Source: Alphaproteobacteria bacterium (GTDB lineage Bacteria > Pseudomonadota > Alphaproteobacteria > Rhizobiales > Aestuariivirgaceae). From it: a DNA stretch of 19,678 bases. Under the pieces are notes generated by a model that was not told the DNA's origin, ran no database searches, and saw only the letters and a list, made by a program, of their open reading frames with translations. Positions within the stretch are counted from its first letter, which is position 1. Each line of letters opens with the position of its first letter. This document shows, in pieces, positions 1-6,678 of the stretch. The stretch lies in NCBI GenBank assembly GCA_005884715.1, contig VAZZ01000066.1:1-19678 (forward strand), in the 5' to 3' direction. The position numbers and the translations under genes were made by a program.

Positions 1-38
1 AGAGCACTCGATTTGAATGGCTTAATTAGGGGAAATAG

Positions 39-668
39 ATGTCCTTACTAGATTATGAGAAGCTTAACGCGACGCCTCTGCAGAAAGGGCAGTGTGACTA
101 CATAATCGTGCCGGAATTCGTTCGGCCGGAAGCGTTCAAGGATATCAATGCCGACTTCCCGACAATCAGCCAACCCGGCAACTTCCATCTGGACGACGTC
201 AAATACGGGTCGCGCTTCCAGGCCCTGATGGATGAATTGAAGAGCCCCGAAATGCGGCGGCTTTTTGGCGCCAAATTCGGTTTCGATCTTGAAACCTATC
301 CGCCGCAGGTTACGGTTCGGCGCTATATGGCCGGCACCGATGGCAATATTCATAATGATTCACGCACGAAGAAGCTCACCGTGCTGATCTATTTCAACGA
401 TGAATGGCACCAGAAGGGCGGGCAGTTGCGGCTGACGCGCACTGAGAGCGATGTGGAAGATTACTATGCCGAAATCCCGCCGGTGCGCGGCAATCTGCTG
501 GCCTTCAGGCGGAATGATGTTTCGTTCCACGGTTTTTCAGGCGCCCAGGGCGAACGCCGGTCCATTCAGATGTGCTATGTCGATCCCAGGCATGCGGGAA
601 AGAAAAAGCCGACTGGCCTGAAGAAAGTCATTAGGAAGGCATTTCGGAAAGCCGTTGGTTTGCGCTGA
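39..668 (+). CDS. 2-oxoglutarate/Fe(II)-dependent oxygenase (prolyl 4-hydroxylase-like)
   Basis: This 209-residue protein has the facial-triad layout of the 2OG-Fe(II) oxygenase superfamily, prolyl-4-hydroxylase-like branch. H105 and D107 form the HxD motif, H164 is the distal iron ligand, and R173/R174 can bind the 2-oxoglutarate carboxylate. The strand before the second His (about residues 150-156) matches the usual beta-strand ending in 'LLAF'. There is no signal peptide and the C-terminus is Lys/Arg-rich (about residues 188-209). The start is well supported by AGGGGA at 28-33 just ahead of the ATG. The gene converges on a sugar-nucleotide operon across a palindromic repeat. Relatives of this type are often found in polysaccharide loci, so a substrate linked to surface glycans is possible, but that is inference. 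The family call is strong and the substrate is unknown. Confidence 0.88.
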   Translation: MSLLDYEKLNATPLQKGQCDYIIVPEFVRPEAFKDINADFPTISQPGNFHLDDVKYGSRFQALMDELKSPEMRRLFGAKFGFDLETYPPQVTVRRYMAGTDGNIHNDSRTKKLTVLIYFNDEWHQKGGQLRLTRTESDVEDYYAEIPPVRGNLLAFRRNDVSFHGFSGAQGERRSIQMCYVDPRHAGKKKPTGLKKVIRKAFRKAVGLR

Positions 669-704
669 ACAGGCTGCGTCAGCTAGTCTAGAGCGTAGTG
701 ATTT

Positions 705-753
705 CATCATCCTCACCCTGAGGTGCCCGGCGTAGCCGGGCCTCGAAGGGTCT
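705..753 (+). repeat. REP-like intergenic palindromic repeat, unit 1
   Basis: A hairpin-forming repeat of a type I recognise from Bradyrhizobium and other Rhizobiales intergenic regions. The core is GAGG (720-723), an unpaired T (724), GCCCGGC (725-731), loop GTA (732-734), GCCGGGC (735-741) and CTC (742-744). Flanks CCTCA...CTG and CGAAGG are shared with unit 2. It lies between two convergent genes, so it could act as a bidirectional terminator, although no clear T-tract follows the stem. Confidence 0.75.
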
Positions 754-779
754 GCATCGACAGCCTCACCCTATCCTGA

Positions 780-826
780 TGGATGCTTCGAGGCTCGCTA
801 CGCTCGCACCTCAGCATGAGGGTTTT
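780..826 (-). repeat. REP-like intergenic palindromic repeat, unit 2 (inverted copy)
   Basis: A second copy of the repeat at 705-753, in the opposite orientation. Read on the minus strand it has the same frame (CTGAGGTGC, central CGTAGC, CCTCGAAG). The central stem differs: GC-GA-GC, loop GTA, GC-GA-GC, so the CC/GG pairs of unit 1 are replaced by opposed GA/GA positions. The positions are GAG 790-792, loop 799-801 and CCTC 809-812. Units 1 and 2 together form a large inverted repeat that could fold as a cruciform or a long hairpin. Confidence 0.75.
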
Positions 827-848
827 GAGCGGGCGATTTCCCCCTTGC

Positions 849-1847
849 TCAGGGCTTGTGAATATAGCTCTGCGGCAGCTTTTCCAGCTGCGCACGATAA
901 TCGGTGATCCATTTCACGGTCTCATCGATGCCGGTTTCGAGCGAGATGCGATCGCTCCATCCGAAATCGGTCCTCAGCTTGCCGCTGTCGAGCATATAGG
1001 CCTGGTCCTTGCCGCGCCGTTCGCCGACGATCTCGACGCAGTCCTCGAAACGCAGGGACATGCCGTCGAGAATCAACTTCACCAGATCGCGTATGGCGAT
1101 CAGGCGTGGCGTGGAGATGTGATAGGTGCTGCCGGGGACGGCGCCTTCGGCAATACGCTCGGTCGCATCGGCTACATCGCCGCCATGAATGAAGGAGCGC
1201 ACCGAATGGCCGCCGCCATGCAATTGCAACTTCCGCCCTGTCAGAGCGAAAAAAACCGTGCGCGGAATGATCCGATACAGCGGCTGGCCGGCACCATAGA
1301 CATTGGCGGCCCGCGTGAAGACGGCCGGGAAGCCATAGGCCTTCACATAGGACATGAGGCTGAAGTCGCCGGCAGCGCGTGAAACGGCATAGGGTGTGGA
1401 GGGATCGAAGCGATGGTCTTCCCTCACCCAACCTTGCGTACTGCCATAGACTTCCGGCGTGGTGACATGAACATAGGAATCGAGGAAATCGATCTGACGA
1501 AGCCGTTCCTGCAAGCGCACCAGGGAGACGACATTGGTCATCATCCAGTGATCGGGATTGGCCCAGCTTTCGGCGACCATGCTTTGTGCGGCGAAGTTGA
1601 CGATGCGGTTCGGCCGGCGCTCGGCGACCAGCTGCATCAACGCATCGAGGTCATGATTGAGGTCGATACGATGGAAGGTAAAGTGTCCTTTGTGCTGCAC
1701 CCAGCCATAGCGGCGCAGTGGCAGGGCGATCTCTTGCGAGCGGCTGACGCCGATGACGTCCTGACCAGTTCCCAGAAGATGCTCTATGAAAGCGGTTCCG
1801 GTAAACGAATTCGACCCGATGACAAGATAGCCGCTCAAGCCGGTCAA
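849..1847 (-). CDS. NAD-dependent sugar-nucleotide 4,6-dehydratase-like protein (RmlB/GMD type extended SDR)
   Basis: A 332-residue extended short-chain dehydrogenase. The Rossmann motif GxxxxxG is at residues 11-17 (GSNSFTG). The C-terminal half resembles dTDP-glucose and GDP-mannose 4,6-dehydratases: 'NVYGAGQPL' near 182, 'GGGHSVRSFIH' near 211-221, and a terminal 'FGWSDRISLETGIDETV' segment. Two catalytic positions differ from classical RmlB: the Thr-Asp-Glu triplet is T130-P131-E132, and YxxxK is Y153-AVS-R157. I believe such substitutions occur in a subfamily, so the enzyme may be active on a different sugar. The start is TTG at 1847, and its TTGA overlaps the stop of the SIS gene by 4 bases, implying translational coupling. 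It is the last gene of the operon. The nucleotide and sugar specificity cannot be read from sequence alone; a GDP-heptose or GDP-hexose substrate is suggested only by the adjacent GmhA-like gene. Confidence 0.85.
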   Translation of the reverse strand: MTGLSGYLVIGSNSFTGTAFIEHLLGTGQDVIGVSRSQEIALPLRRYGWVQHKGHFTFHRIDLNHDLDALMQLVAERRPNRIVNFAAQSMVAESWANPDHWMMTNVVSLVRLQERLRQIDFLDSYVHVTTPEVYGSTQGWVREDHRFDPSTPYAVSRAAGDFSLMSYVKAYGFPAVFTRAANVYGAGQPLYRIIPRTVFFALTGRKLQLHGGGHSVRSFIHGGDVADATERIAEGAVPGSTYHISTPRLIAIRDLVKLILDGMSLRFEDCVEIVGERRGKDQAYMLDSGKLRTDFGWSDRISLETGIDETVKWITDYRAQLEKLPQSYIHKP

Positions 1848-2449
1848 CCTTGCACGGTTTCACGGACGCCGTAGAGATATTGCGTCAGCATGTGACAGAC
1901 GATGCATTGCAGATCCTCGGAAATCTGCATGTCGTCGATGGCGAAATGGAGAGGGTGATCGGCAAGCGCTTTCGCCTTGCCGCCGGAAAAGCCCAGGATG
2001 GCGAAGCTCTTGACGCCTCGCGCCCGCGCCTCGATCAGCGCATTCAGAATATTCGGCGAATTGCCGCTGCCGGAAAAGGCAATGAGGATGTCGCCCGGAT
2101 TCGCCATGGTCGCGAGCTGCAAGGCATATACGTCGTCATAGCCGACATCGTTCGAGAGACAGGTGAGGATGGGCGCATTGGCAGCCAGCGCATGGCAACG
2201 GATGCCGGAACCTTTCTGCTTCGATATCGAATAGAAGAAGTCATTGGCCATATGGATGGCATTGCCGGCGCTGCCGCCATTGCCGATCCAAAAGACCTGC
2301 GTCTTGTTCTTCCAGCAATCGAGCAAGGCCTGGCCTAAGGGCTCGACGATCGACCAGTCGGTTTGCGCCAGGATACGCGAAAGGCGGCCGGCGTAATCGG
2401 CCGCGACAACGCCTGCTTTCTTATTCTGCGGCACGGGGGAACACCACAT
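1844..2449 (-). CDS. SIS-domain sugar-phosphate isomerase, GmhA-like
   Basis: This 201-residue single-SIS-domain protein is related to sedoheptulose-7-phosphate isomerase (GmhA, about 190 residues). The phosphate-binding motifs are GNGGSAG (56-62) and SGSGNS (126-131). Aligned by eye to E. coli GmhA, metal ligands H61, E65, Q172 and H180 correspond to H66, D70, E178 and H186, so two are conserved and two are conservatively replaced. It therefore belongs to a GmhA-like branch and may act on another ketose or aldose phosphate. The ATG at 2449 overlaps the upstream epimerase gene by 29 bases; a GTG at 2434 is an alternative start and neither has an obvious ribosome-binding site. With the flanking dehydratase and epimerase it suggests synthesis of an activated heptose or modified hexose. 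The kinase and nucleotidyltransferase such a route needs are not in this window. Confidence 0.82.
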   Translation of the reverse strand: MWCSPVPQNKKAGVVAADYAGRLSRILAQTDWSIVEPLGQALLDCWKNKTQVFWIGNGGSAGNAIHMANDFFYSISKQKGSGIRCHALAANAPILTCLSNDVGYDDVYALQLATMANPGDILIAFSGSGNSPNILNALIEARARGVKSFAILGFSGGKAKALADHPLHFAIDDMQISEDLQCIVCHMLTQYLYGVRETVQG

Positions 2450-3371
2450 TCTGCATCCAGCGCAGGTTGTGAAACCTGTCGGCGTCCTTCAATGTGCCCT
2501 CCTGATAAAGGGCAATAATCTCCTGAATGGCGTTTGCAACGGTTTTCCGCGGCCGAAAGCCGGTCGCCAACAGCCGATTGGAACTCAGCCTGTAGGAGCG
2601 CGGATCATTCGACGGCGTCACGACAATCTCAGCCGGGGCGTATCTGGTGACGGTGCGAGCGATGTCCATAATGGACATGTTCTCGAATCCCGCATTGTAG
2701 ATGCCGGTAATCTGCGGGTTCTCGGCCAGGAACACATAAAGCCCGGTAATATCGTCGATATGGATATTGGGCCGCGTCTGATCACCGCCGAAAACGGTTA
2801 TCCGCTTGCGCTCGAGCGCCTGGATGGTGAGCATATTCACTGAAACATCGAACCGCATGCGCGGCGATGGTCCGCAGACCGTCGCCGGACGGACGATCTG
2901 CACCGCCATCCGATCGGCATAGGACAGCAGAATGCGCTCGGCGCACATTTTCGTCTTGTTGTATTCGGAAATCGGTTCGAGCCGGAGATCTTCGGTAACC
3001 TGGTCTTCTTCCTTGACGCCATAAACGCTGCCCGACGAGGCATAGATGAACTGCTTGACGCCGGCGCGCGCCGCCTCATCTGCCAGCTTCATGGTGGGAA
3101 GTGCGCTCACCTCCCAGGTGAGCTTCGGATCCAGGTCCCCGCAAGGATCGTTGGCGATGCTGGCCAGATGTATGATGACATCGATGCCGGCGAGATTGAC
3201 GCCATAGTGATCGCGGACATCGCCCCTGATCACTTCAAGTTGCGGATGCGGCTCCAGGAAGTTGCCGAACCACATGGTGTCGAGAGCAACGACCTGCCAG
3301 CCCTTTGCCAGGAGCTGAGGAACAAGTCTTGTGCCTTTATAACCGCAGGCGCCGGTGACCAGGATTTTCAT
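2421..3371 (-). CDS. NAD-dependent sugar-nucleotide epimerase/dehydratase (extended SDR)
   Basis: A 316-residue extended SDR. The N-terminal nucleotide-binding motif is G7xxG10xxG13 in 'TGACGYKG'. The catalytic residues are intact: S112/S113 in 'YASSGSVYG', and Y137xxxK141 in 'EYNKTK'. The substrate domain has 'RPATVCGPSPRMRFD' near 160 and 'TRPNIHIDDI' near 200, typical of the UDP-glucose epimerase/GDP-fucose synthase class. It lies 32 bases downstream of the glycosyltransferase-like gene and overlaps the SIS gene, so it belongs to the same operon. The full catalytic set contrasts with the altered one in the neighbouring RmlB-like protein, and the two may act in sequence, for example as dehydratase and then epimerase or reductase. 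The exact reaction is not determinable here. Confidence 0.86.
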   Translation of the reverse strand: MKILVTGACGYKGTRLVPQLLAKGWQVVALDTMWFGNFLEPHPQLEVIRGDVRDHYGVNLAGIDVIIHLASIANDPCGDLDPKLTWEVSALPTMKLADEAARAGVKQFIYASSGSVYGVKEEDQVTEDLRLEPISEYNKTKMCAERILLSYADRMAVQIVRPATVCGPSPRMRFDVSVNMLTIQALERKRITVFGGDQTRPNIHIDDITGLYVFLAENPQITGIYNAGFENMSIMDIARTVTRYAPAEIVVTPSNDPRSYRLSSNRLLATGFRPRKTVANAIQEIIALYQEGTLKDADRFHNLRWMQNVVFPRAAE

Positions 3372-3403
3372 GTTACAGCCTTCAACTGTTTCAAATGCAG
3401 CGA

Positions 3404-4324
3404 TCAGGCGGCCGCAAAGAGCGGGCGCTCGGTGAGTGTCGGCGTGCGGGCGATTACATCGAACGCATCATGGCGGACGTGATTTTTGCTCATCTGGTCC
3501 TTGATCATGTCCTGCGTGACGATGCCTTTCTCGACGCATTCCTTGAGCAGCGCGAAGAACAGCCGCTCCTGGTTGGCGTCGGGATGCTTCTTGTATTGGC
3601 CGAGGAAGGCATATTCGCCGAATAACGACCGGCGGACACGATGCCAGATATTTTTTGGCCTGAGTGAGCCGGCTCTTTCCGGTGCGCGATAATCCACTGG
3701 CAGCCCGGTCTTCCAGGGCTGGGTATTGCGATGGGTATTGTGGATGAGGCGCGTATCGGGCGCCAATCGGTCAAAATCGTTCCAAGTCGCCTCAAGAACC
3801 CCGATCGTGTTCTCGTCCTCGAGCTTGAGCGAAATCCATTTGGCGTAATCGCGCTTGAACTCGAACATTTCGGCGAAATTCTTCTCGAGCTGCCAGTGCT
3901 TGAGCTTGGTATTGTCGAGCAGCATGACGCTCGAGGCGAAATCGCTGTCCTTGGAGCCGCCCTTGCGCCGGCGCGCCATGATCGCCTTGCCGCCCATGTC
4001 GCGTTCGAGGAGCGGGATTATGTCCGATACGCAGAACACGTCCGGATCGACGACAATGGAGCGACCCTTGTAGCCCATCAACCCTGGCGGGGAAAACCGC
4101 AGCGTAGTGAAGGACTGCAGGTCTTCGTTCTTCCATTCGCGGTGCAGGCCATCGCGCAAATAGATCTTTCCCTCATGGGCCGCAAAGAACGGGAAGTCTC
4201 TGGTGTCGACCAAGGTGACATCGAATGCGCCCTTATTCGATGCAAAACGCTCAAAGGAATATTTAGAAACAAGCGCACCAATGATCTGATTCTCGTTGGT
4301 GTGGATGAAAATGCGATGCTTCAT
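3404..4324 (-). CDS. Putative glycosyltransferase, GT8-like
   Basis: This 306-residue protein has the outline of a GT-A fold retaining glycosyltransferase. It starts with a beta-strand ('HRIFIHTNENQ', residues 3-13). A metal-binding DxD-like motif D93-P-D95 follows the strand 'SIVV', and 'SSVMLLD' resembles the GT8 acceptor-region strand. 'LIHNTHRNTQPWKTG' in the third quarter resembles the GT8 C-terminal H-x-G-x-x-K-P-W signature. The C-terminal 60 residues are helical and unrecognised. There is no membrane segment or signal peptide, so it is probably cytoplasmic or peripheral. It sits between the sulfotransferase (77 bases upstream) and the epimerase (32 bases downstream) on the same strand. 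Placement in GT8 is by motif only and could be wrong; donor and acceptor are unknown. Confidence 0.6.
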   Translation of the reverse strand: MKHRIFIHTNENQIIGALVSKYSFERFASNKGAFDVTLVDTRDFPFFAAHEGKIYLRDGLHREWKNEDLQSFTTLRFSPPGLMGYKGRSIVVDPDVFCVSDIIPLLERDMGGKAIMARRRKGGSKDSDFASSVMLLDNTKLKHWQLEKNFAEMFEFKRDYAKWISLKLEDENTIGVLEATWNDFDRLAPDTRLIHNTHRNTQPWKTGLPVDYRAPERAGSLRPKNIWHRVRRSLFGEYAFLGQYKKHPDANQERLFFALLKECVEKGIVTQDMIKDQMSKNHVRHDAFDVIARTPTLTERPLFAAA

Positions 4325-4400
4325 TTCCTAATGTCCCTTCTGCCGCGCCCGACCGAGCTTGCTTTTACTATCAGGCGGACCTTATTCGTTCAAACCGTTG

Positions 4401-5336
4401 TCACACGACCCGCGGATCGGGGGATGCATCTCCATAGCCGAAAGCCGGCGACAAGGTCGTTGCCACGAGTTCGTCGATCTTGGCGATCTGTTCATCGCTA
4501 AAATAGTCACGATAGCCGCCAACCTTGGCGCGGCGCACCTTGTAGCTGTCGGGATTGTTGCTGTCCCGAGGCATCAGACGGTCGCCAACATCCTGAAAGA
4601 CCTTGCCTTTTTCCATGGCCCGCATGTTCTCGACGGAGGCGAATTCGACGCACTGGGCCAGTTCATCGGCAGTCGGTGTTTCGTTCATGAAACCCAGGAC
4701 ATCGCCCAGCGCTCTGGCCGTGTCCCGCCTGAGCGTTTCGTAGCGGACCACCCGAATGGTCTTCACCGTATCGCACTCGGACGCCCATAGATTCATGAAG
4801 CGAATGATCTTTGGAATGCCGGCTTTCTCATCGAACACGAAATCGAAGGGTGGCATGTCGCCGCTGGTTTCCGGATAGCTGTTGATGAATTTCTTGCGGT
4901 CGCGCATCCGGTGCTTCCATTGGAAAAACTGGGAGACGGCGGTGTCAGCGGGGTGGCGGACGAGAAGAACGACCTGGTTGTTCGCATAGGGCGCCTTGGA
5001 GTTCGGCGTGCCGGTATAGTCTTCCAGATAATTGTCATGCGTGAAGAAGACTCGTGGCACGGCCCGGTTGAGGGCATGCATATTGTCATCCTGCAGCAGA
5101 CGATTGGCGGGCAGGTTATAGCGCAGCTGATAATAGCGCGACAGCAACACGCGCAACCAGGTGCGGCCGCTTTTCCCATAGGAGACAATAACGACGTCGG
5201 ATTCCCGCAGTATCCGATCGTCTTCCCAGCCGCGCAAATAGCGTTCCACCCTGAGACTCCGTTCCCGGGGCAGTACGGTGCTCGTCAGGGCTAGTCCCTT
5301 GCGCAAGGCAATGCGAATTCTATGGCCTATCGACAT
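4401..5336 (-). CDS. Sulfotransferase domain protein (PAPS-dependent)
   Basis: A 311-residue cytosolic-type sulfotransferase. The 5'-phosphosulfate-binding loop is at residues 53-61 (YGKSGRTWL), matching the P-loop-like PAPS motif with Lys, Ser/Thr and Trp. The 3'-phosphate-binding segment is 'LLVRHPADTAVSQFF', with R127 and S135 in the expected places. A C-terminal 'KVGGYRDYFS' corresponds to the K/RxGxxGDWKN region of the family, here degenerate. It is the first gene of the five-gene minus-strand operon and has a plausible promoter upstream. In bacteria such enzymes sulfate Nod factors, lipopolysaccharide or capsular sugars using PAPS; given its neighbours a surface glycan is the likely acceptor, by inference. 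The family call is firm. Confidence 0.88.
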   Translation of the reverse strand: MSIGHRIRIALRKGLALTSTVLPRERSLRVERYLRGWEDDRILRESDVVIVSYGKSGRTWLRVLLSRYYQLRYNLPANRLLQDDNMHALNRAVPRVFFTHDNYLEDYTGTPNSKAPYANNQVVLLVRHPADTAVSQFFQWKHRMRDRKKFINSYPETSGDMPPFDFVFDEKAGIPKIIRFMNLWASECDTVKTIRVVRYETLRRDTARALGDVLGFMNETPTADELAQCVEFASVENMRAMEKGKVFQDVGDRLMPRDSNNPDSYKVRRAKVGGYRDYFSDEQIAKIDELVATTLSPAFGYGDASPDPRVV

Positions 5337-5373
5337 TCACTACTTGTGATCGATCTGTTGAGGAAGGTGCGGG

Positions 5374-5402
5374 GATATAGCCTGAGCCTTCCGATGAGGC
5401 AA
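5374..5402 (-). promoter_or_regulatory. Candidate sigma70-type promoter for the sulfotransferase-sugar operon
   Basis: Read on the minus strand, TTGCCT (5402-5397) and TATATC (5379-5374) are separated by exactly 17 bases, and each matches 4 of 6 consensus positions. The -10 box lies 37 bases ahead of the sulfotransferase ATG at 5336. No competing element was clearer in the 173-base gap between 5337 and 5509, which otherwise holds an AT-rich stretch (about 5480-5512) and no recognisable gene. Confidence 0.4.
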
Positions 5403-5509
5403 CGAAAGACTACATCTGGTCGAGCTCCAGGCGATATCCCGGATCAAGCAGGGCAAACCAATTCGGTCCAACGATGAAAGCAATTAATTCCAATATGTTA
5501 GGTAGAATG

Positions 5510-6598
5510 TTAGGGCAGCGTTGGCGCTTCCAGCAAGGCGCGCAGCCGGGCGGCGGCAATGGCGGCATCATCGGCAGGCGGCTCGGCGGGCGTGACAAAG
5601 GCCTCGCCCAGCCGAACGGCCCAGCCCTTACGATACATGAGATCATGCAGAGCCGAGAAATCGCGGGTCGAGGCATGCCTGCCGATGAGAGGCAGAAATC
5701 GATCCATCACCCGTTGGCTCATGCCGGCGATGTCATATGCCATCTCGTCGGGAACATGCAGCCGCCGCACCAGATCGGCCACGGTTCGATTGGCCTTCCG
5801 CATGGGGGCAATAGCGAGAGGCTTGCCGAGCCTTGCGACCTCGATCAGCATGGATATGCTGTCGCCGGTCACCACAAACCTGTCGCCATGGGCGAGAAGC
5901 CCGATATAGGGATTGTCCTTGCCGGCTTTCTCCCAGCGATGAAGCCGGGCCTGCGGCGGCAAGGCCGCGGCAATGGCGTCGGCGGTTCCAGGCGGAGTCC
6001 GGCGTGAGGTCGCGACTTCGAGGCTTCCGCCGCCCATTCGGGCGATAGTGGCGAGAATGCCGCGGGCCGTCTGCGGATCAAAACTGTGCGTGCCGATCGA
6101 GCCGCCGCATAGGAGCACGGTGAGCGGGCGGGGCAGATGGGCGAATGCCGGTCGCCAGCGCTCGCTCTCGGCCGCGACACGCTTGGGGTCGATGCCCAAC
6201 AGAGGCAGGCCGATGCGGCAGATATTCGCCTCTTGTCGGGCCCGATAGTGAAACGGCACCACGATCAGATCGAATTGAGCGCTATTGCTCTTTGGCGGGC
6301 CGATCAGAGCCAATTTGGTTCGTCCGTCCGATTGCGCCTTGATCCAGAGTGCCACCATCGCCATGCGCCTGCCGATGGTGAGGATGAGATCAGGCCAAGG
6401 TGGCGTCAGCGCATCGGATTGGACGAGATCGACATGGTGAAGGGATGCTTCTATGCGCGGCTTGGCAAGGTCATAACCGGGCTTGAGAACAAGGCGCCGG
6501 CGCTCGAAGGCAAGGCCCGCGGCCTCGGCCAGGCGTTCAGCCTGCGCATTGTCGCCTTGCTTGGCGCCGGTCAAAAGCCAGGTGCGGGGTGGGGACAT
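5510..6598 (-). CDS. ELM1/GtrOC1-family putative glycosyltransferase-like protein
   Basis: A 362-residue protein of the ELM1 family (formerly DUF1022), shared by alphaproteobacteria and plant mitochondrial fission factors. Family features visible are the N-terminal 'TWLLTGAKQGDNAQAERLA' (residues 6-24), a central 'LLCGGSIGTHSF', and 'VTGDSISMLIEVARLGKPL' near residue 245. This last segment resembles the nucleotide-sugar-binding part of GT-B fold enzymes. There is no transmembrane segment. The biochemical activity of bacterial members is not established to my knowledge, though an envelope or polysaccharide role has been suggested. It starts at ATG 6598, 80 bases from the divergent glycerate kinase ATG, and is separated from the sulfotransferase operon by 173 bases, so it is probably transcribed independently. 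Confidence 0.82.
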   Translation of the reverse strand: MSPPRTWLLTGAKQGDNAQAERLAEAAGLAFERRRLVLKPGYDLAKPRIEASLHHVDLVQSDALTPPWPDLILTIGRRMAMVALWIKAQSDGRTKLALIGPPKSNSAQFDLIVVPFHYRARQEANICRIGLPLLGIDPKRVAAESERWRPAFAHLPRPLTVLLCGGSIGTHSFDPQTARGILATIARMGGGSLEVATSRRTPPGTADAIAAALPPQARLHRWEKAGKDNPYIGLLAHGDRFVVTGDSISMLIEVARLGKPLAIAPMRKANRTVADLVRRLHVPDEMAYDIAGMSQRVMDRFLPLIGRHASTRDFSALHDLMYRKGWAVRLGEAFVTPAEPPADDAAIAAARLRALLEAPTLP

Positions 6599-6678
6599 TC
6601 AGCATGCATTAGAGGTTGACAAGACAGGCGCCTATAATCGATTGGCTTGGCGATGACAAATCCGCGAAATCTGGCATC

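Noticed and set aside
5410..5490. Short minus-strand open frame ending 'LLDPGYRLELDQM' in the gap below the ELM1-family gene
   Set aside because: Only about 27 codons lie outside the ELM1-family gene, with only a TTG start and no ribosome-binding site; no similarity recognised.
6616..6638. TTGACA (6616) and TATAAT (6633) as a consensus promoter ahead of the glycerate kinase gene
   Set aside because: The two perfect hexamers are only 11 bases apart, too close for a sigma70 promoter; the TATAAT alone may serve as a -10 box but no good -35 box is 17 bases upstream.
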